From positions 1 through 5,856 of the forward strand of contig QKGY01000193.1 of the NCBI GenBank assembly GCA_003250235.1: 5,856 nucleotides of DNA, read 5' to 3'. Below are positions 4,698 to 5,856 of the stretch, in pieces. Position 1 is the stretch's first letter. Every line of letters begins with the position of its first letter. The translations under genes and the position numbers were made by a program. This DNA is from Desulfuromonadaceae bacterium. GTDB taxonomy: Bacteria > Desulfobacterota > Desulfuromonadia > Desulfuromonadales > SZUA-540. The notes beneath the pieces were generated by a model. It was not told the DNA's origin, did no database searches, and saw nothing but the letters and a program-made list of their open reading frames with translations.

Positions 4698-5856
4698 ATG
4701 AAGAGGGGAATGAAGTTTCTGGGATCTATGTTTCTTCTGGTCTTGCTAACGGCCGGAACGGCCTCGGCCGCCGACTTGTCCAAAGTGGCGCTCGGGTCAC
4801 TGCTGTACTTCGACACCTATCTGTCGCTCAACCATAATCAGGCTTGCGCCAGCTGCCACCTGCCGCCGGGATTCGCCGACCCCCGCAATGCCGCGGACCC
4901 CTGGAACAATGTGGTCTCCCTGGGGTCGGATGAAAGTCTGAATGGCGGCCGCAACGCCCCTCCGTCCTCCTATGCGGCGTTCAGCCCGATGTTTCACTTT
5001 GACGCGGTTGCCGGTCTCTATGTCGGCGGACAGTTCTGGGACGGACGCGCCGCCACGCTGGCCGACCAGGCCAAAGGGCCCTTCCTGAATCCGGTGGAAA
5101 TGGGCATGCCCAGCAAGGCGGCCGTTCTCGAAGCGCTGGAGGATCACAACAACCCGAACTGGGTGGAATACCGCATTCTTTTCCAGCTCGTGTACAAGGT
5201 CAAGCTCGCCAAGATCTACAACTGGGATGCCGCCGAGGTGGACCGGGTGTATGACATGGTGGCCGACGCCATTCAGGCTTTCGAGCAGACCCTGTTCTTC
5301 AGCCGCTTCAACTCCAAATTCGACTATGTCGAGGCAGGGCTGGCTCAGTTCACCTCCGAGGAACAACACGGCTTCGCGCTCTTCAACGGCAAGGCCAAAT
5401 GTGCCCAGTGCCATCCGTGGAACAGAACGATGGCAGGGCAGAACGCCACGCCTGGGCTCTTCACCGACTTCACCTATGACAACCTGGGGATTCCGAAAAG
5501 CCAGAATTACCTGATCGTCAATAACCCGATCGACCTCGGGCTGGGGGCCATCGTCGGCGACCCTGCGGAGAATGGCAAATTCAAGGTGTCCTCTCTGCGC
5601 AATATCGCCCTGACCGCTCCTTATGGACATAACGGCTACTTCGCCACCCTGCAGGACATCGTGCATTTCTACAATACCCGGGACGTCGCAACCGCCGGTT
5701 GGGATCCGCCCGAATATCCCGACACCGTCAATGTGGGAGAACTGGGCGACCTCGGGCTGTCTCCCCAGGAAGAAGCCGACATCGTCGCTTTCCTCAACAC
5801 CCTCTCCGACGGATACGGCCCCATGATCATTTTCACCATGCCGCCCTTGCCCTATT
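4698..5856 (+). CDS. Diheme cytochrome c peroxidase / MauG-family periplasmic protein (partial, runs off right edge)
   Basis: Family members carry two c-type hemes in the periplasm and either reduce H2O2 using electrons from small cytochromes (classical CcpA) or carry out high-valent iron oxidation chemistry (MauG-like). The 386 residues present include a signal peptide (about 1-24, basic start, hydrophobic core, cleavage after ASA). Heme site 1 is CASCH (50-54) and heme site 2 is CAQCH (235-239). FWDGRA (113-118) holds W114, NPVEMG (131-136) holds E134, and there is a helix AIQAFEQTL (191-199). The closing block is LRNIALTAPYGHNGYF (300-315) then HFYNTRD (323-329). W114 and E134 keep the spacing of W94 and E114 of the Pseudomonas aeruginosa enzyme. 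The position of its axial Met275 is Y325 here, and the His71 position appears to be Ser77, so a MauG-like role is possible. The ATG is supported by AAGGAG (4686-4691), 6 nt away. Residues after about 370 pass the usual domain end; the stop is not in view. Confidence 0.9.
   Translation, partial: MKRGMKFLGSMFLLVLLTAGTASAADLSKVALGSLLYFDTYLSLNHNQACASCHLPPGFADPRNAADPWNNVVSLGSDESLNGGRNAPPSSYAAFSPMFHFDAVAGLYVGGQFWDGRAATLADQAKGPFLNPVEMGMPSKAAVLEALEDHNNPNWVEYRILFQLVYKVKLAKIYNWDAAEVDRVYDMVADAIQAFEQTLFFSRFNSKFDYVEAGLAQFTSEEQHGFALFNGKAKCAQCHPWNRTMAGQNATPGLFTDFTYDNLGIPKSQNYLIVNNPIDLGLGAIVGDPAENGKFKVSSLRNIALTAPYGHNGYFATLQDIVHFYNTRDVATAGWDPPEYPDTVNVGELGDLGLSPQEEADIVAFLNTLSDGYGPMIIFTMPPLPY

Noticed and set aside
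4797..5666. Minus-strand open frame of 289 codons opposite the diheme gene
   Set aside because: The plus strand has two CxxCH heme motifs, a signal peptide and family motifs in a continuous frame. The opposite frame is a shadow of that coding sequence.

Overview
The window is GC-rich (about 60 % by eye) and looks like a chromosomal housekeeping block from a Gram-negative bacterium. It most resembles Desulfuromonadia (Geobacter/Desulfuromonas/Pelobacter relatives). The grounds are the order recO-glyQ-glyS-ppdK, the separate alpha and beta glycyl-tRNA synthetase subunits, and an exported diheme c-type peroxidase-family protein next door. The taxonomic call is an inference from gene content and remembered gene order, not from a search.

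Layout: four genes lie on the minus strand and are transcribed right to left. These are recO (3547-4353), glyQ (2571-3440, GTG start), glyS (453-2519), and the first 120 codons of ppdK (3-362), which runs off the left edge. One gene lies on the plus strand: a diheme cytochrome c peroxidase/MauG-family protein (4698 to the right edge, stop codon not in the window). A 344-bp divergent intergenic region (4354-4697) separates recO from it. No mobile element, tRNA, rRNA or CRISPR array is visible.

Function: glyQ and glyS form one transcription unit for the alpha2beta2 glycyl-tRNA synthetase. Its best promoter (TTGACA, 17-bp spacer, TAAAAT) overlaps the recO stop codon, and the unit ends at a strong intrinsic terminator whose 5' arm contains the glyS stop codon. 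ppdK (pyruvate/PEP interconversion) follows behind that terminator and probably has its own promoter. RecO is a recombinational repair protein. The diheme protein carries a signal peptide and should be periplasmic.

The ordinary genes look intact and canonical, and I do not see a previously undescribed multi-gene system. The points worth a second look are regulatory or residue-level: signals sharing bases with stop codons at both ends of glyQS, a palindrome and a terminator-like hairpin in the glyQ leader, a duplicated two-block motif upstream of recO, a C-rich, G-poor leader with a perfect 9-bp hairpin before the diheme gene, and a tyrosine at the expected axial-ligand position of the second heme, which points to MauG-like rather than classical peroxidase chemistry.
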